A stretch of 6,616 nucleotides of DNA from Candidatus Fermentibacteraceae bacterium. GTDB lineage: Bacteria; Fermentibacterota; Fermentibacteria; Fermentibacterales; JCC-6. Position 1 is the stretch's first letter. The number at the start of each line of letters is the position of its first letter. A program made the position numbers and the translations under genes. Positions 5,513 through 6,616 of this stretch are shown here, piece after piece. The notes under the pieces are model-generated. The model was not told the DNA's origin. It saw only the letters and a list, made by a program, of their open reading frames with translations, and did not search any database. The stretch lies in NCBI GenBank assembly GCA_029932015.1, contig JAOZQW010000125.1, forward strand, positions 1-6,616, read 5' to 3'.

Positions 5513-5986
5513 ATGAGAGCAATAACTCACATTTCAGTCAGTCTTGCAGCTTCAGCCGGCACATATGCACTCTTCGGTCCCGAGCCTGCAGCCGGACTCC
5601 TTCTTGCCGGCGGCTTCATGGACATCGATCATATCGGACTCTATTCGAGGGCAGGTCTGCCCCTGAGACCAGCTGCGCTCCTATCGAGTCTCTTCCGTTC
5701 AGAAGGTCAGATCGAGAGAGCCTTCTCCATCAGACGGGGGGTACCGGCACACTGGTATTTTCCACTATTGCACAGTATCGAACTGCTGCTTGCTTTTATT
5801 ACAGGTGCATTGCTGCTCCGCTCAGCTTTTCTTGCCGGAGCGGCAGGCGGGGCAGCGATACACATTCTTATGGATAGCAGGAGCTACCCGTGCGGATTGC
5901 CTTTCTTCTCGATGGTCTGGCGCTATCTGCACAGGGAAGAGGTAATACAGGGATGGGGGAATCATCAATCTGGGACAGGATTGTGA
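5513..5986 (+). CDS. Small membrane protein, putative YdjM-like metal-dependent hydrolase
   Basis: The 157-residue protein has about three or four hydrophobic segments (about 7-21, 26-36, 84-102, 104-119). Conserved-looking polar residues sit in or beside them: H6 in ITHIS, D37/D39/H40 in MDIDHIG, H80, H87 and E90 in LLHSIELLL, and H117/D121 in HILMDS. This order (T-H, D-x-D-H, H-S, H-x3-D) resembles the YdjM/PF04307 family of predicted membrane metal-dependent hydrolases, so a metal site at the membrane face is plausible; the substrate is unknown. ATG 5513 has no recognisable Shine-Dalgarno, unlike several genes here. The frame is open upstream to 5222, but that part lies antisense to the aminotransferase and is rejected. 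The gene is divergent from the glycan operon and convergent with the glycosyltransferase-like gene. The family match is from memory of motif order and is moderately certain. Confidence 0.7.
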   Translation: MRAITHISVSLAASAGTYALFGPEPAAGLLLAGGFMDIDHIGLYSRAGLPLRPAALLSSLFRSEGQIERAFSIRRGVPAHWYFPLLHSIELLLAFITGALLLRSAFLAGAAGGAAIHILMDSRSYPCGLPFFSMVWRYLHREEVIQGWGNHQSGTGL

Positions 5987-6050
5987 TACGGCAGAGATAT
6001 GGGGCATAACACTTATCTATAGTTAGTTATGGGGACACCTTACTCCCGTT
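5987..6050. other. Convergent intergenic region with weak hairpins
   Basis: Two short inverted repeats are seen: CATAAC (6005-6010) with GTTATG (6026-6031), and GGGA (6032-6035) with TCCC (6044-6047). The second is followed on the plus strand by gttctatttt, a poor U-tract. Either could weakly terminate transcription, but neither is a convincing intrinsic terminator. The region also holds GGGGACACC at 6031-6039. Confidence 0.3.
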
Positions 6051-6616
6051 CTATTTTACCAGGTTCCAGTTGCTGTAGCCGCCAATCTTCCTTCCGATGA
6101 GCCTCTCCAGAGCGGAGTGGATCCTGCATGAAAGCCGGAGGTGCTCGTGGTCTGGGGGATTCCCGGGGTCTGAGAAATCCTCAGATTTCCAGTCCTTTCC
6201 GGATATCTTCTTCTGCATGACGGAAGGATGCGTTCCCCGGAACAATGGAATCCCGTCCAGCGGGCCGTAGTCCCAGGGCTTTTCCGGCTCGGGATTGTTA
6301 TCCTTAACCCATGACTTGTCATGATGCAGGCTGTCGAGAGCGATCTTCTTGCGTTTCATGACTCTGGGGTGTCTGACCCAGCCGTAATGATATATCCAGG
6401 CTTCTGAGTCCACTACAGTGAGTTTTTCTCCATCCTTCCTGAAGCTCTGGGCACTCTTCCAGCTTCGAATGGACGGATCGTTCCGGACTATTCGGATGTC
6501 GAGATCGTACCAGTTGTGCCCTCTATGGACCCTGCCGTAGTCACCCCAGAAGTGATTGTAGTGGAAGAGAAGCCCATCAACTTCGGGTCTGCTGTCACAA
6601 TTCTCAATCGTTCCTA
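6051..6616 (-). CDS. Glycosyltransferase-like protein, C-terminal part (start beyond window edge)
   Basis: The frame is open from the right edge to TAG at 6051-6053, giving the last 187 residues of a larger protein. In visible numbering it contains GLLFHYNHFWGDY (14-26), RIVRN (41-45), SWKSAQSFRKDG (51-62) and AWIYHYGWVRHP (72-83), then a basic/polar tail rich in Trp, His and Pro. I recall this arrangement from the C-terminal half of family 2-type glycosyltransferases, where a full protein is about 300 residues; the N-terminal nucleotide-sugar-binding domain with its Asp motif would lie outside the window. The role would be adding a sugar to a growing surface glycan, consistent with the aminotransferase and lipid-carrier sugar transferase nearby. 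A GTG at 6411-6413 is only an internal codon. Assignment rests on remembered motifs, so the family is moderately certain and the donor sugar unknown. Confidence 0.7.
   Translation of the reverse strand, partial: GTIENCDSRPEVDGLLFHYNHFWGDYGRVHRGHNWYDLDIRIVRNDPSIRSWKSAQSFRKDGEKLTVVDSEAWIYHYGWVRHPRVMKRKKIALDSLHHDKSWVKDNNPEPEKPWDYGPLDGIPLFRGTHPSVMQKKISGKDWKSEDFSDPGNPPDHEHLRLSCRIHSALERLIGRKIGGYSNWNLVK

Noticed and set aside
5417..5530. Longer aminotransferase start at GTG 5530.
   Set aside because: It would add 38 residues not typical of the family and overlap the divergent gene. ATG 5416 has AAAGGA at ideal spacing and gives the usual N-terminus.
6005..6031. CATAAC/GTTATG inverted repeat as an intrinsic terminator.
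   Set aside because: The 6-bp AT-rich stem has a 15-nt loop and no T-tract immediately after it on either strand, so it is too weak to call.
1..6616. CRISPR arrays, tRNA or rRNA genes, insertion sequences, toxin-antitoxin or defence genes.
   Set aside because: Reading both strands showed no regularly spaced repeats, cloverleaf-like segments, transposase motifs or defence-type domains.

Overview
The window looks like chromosomal DNA from a free-living bacterium, most likely Gram-negative and poorly characterised. It has Shine-Dalgarno-led genes, ATG/GTG/TTG starts, tightly packed overlapping operons, Sec-type signal peptides and enzymes of surface-polysaccharide synthesis. I cannot name a lineage from sequence alone. 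I see no phage, plasmid, transposase, CRISPR, rRNA or tRNA sequence.

Layout. (1) 1-2288, minus strand: a four-gene run read from right to left. It begins with a small predicted secreted protein of unknown function, whose end overlaps the start of pdxS by 8 nt. Then come pdxS, pdxT and an FmdB-type zinc-ribbon protein that runs off the left edge. pdxS and pdxT encode the two subunits of the DXP-independent pyridoxal 5'-phosphate (PLP) synthase. Stop and start codons overlap or nearly touch at every junction, which suggests one transcript. (2) 2416-2787, plus strand: a divergent gene for a second small predicted exported protein, with a TTG start. (3) 2807-5416, minus strand: a two-gene unit, a DegT/DnrJ/EryC1/StrS sugar aminotransferase followed by a membrane polyprenyl-phosphate sugar-1-phosphate transferase. 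(4) 5513-5986, plus strand: a small membrane protein with a YdjM-like His/Asp pattern, divergent from the aminotransferase. (5) 6051-right edge, minus strand: the C-terminal 187 residues of a glycosyltransferase-like protein.

How the genes fit together. The right half is part of a glycan locus: the aminotransferase would make a nucleotide-linked amino sugar, the PNPT would load the first sugar phosphate onto a lipid carrier, and the partial glycosyltransferase would extend a glycan. The left half makes PLP, which is also the cofactor of the aminotransferase, though the two units are separated by an oppositely transcribed gene and nothing shows they are co-regulated. Both divergent intergenic regions (2289-2415 and 5417-5512) hold plausible promoter and operator-like sequences. 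No gene-free stretch exceeds 130 bases.

Nothing here is clearly a new biological system. The points most worth a second look are the unknown secreted protein translationally coupled to pdxS, the overlapping divergent promoters at 5455-5512 with a possible leaderless transcript, and a charged insertion in the sugar transferase.
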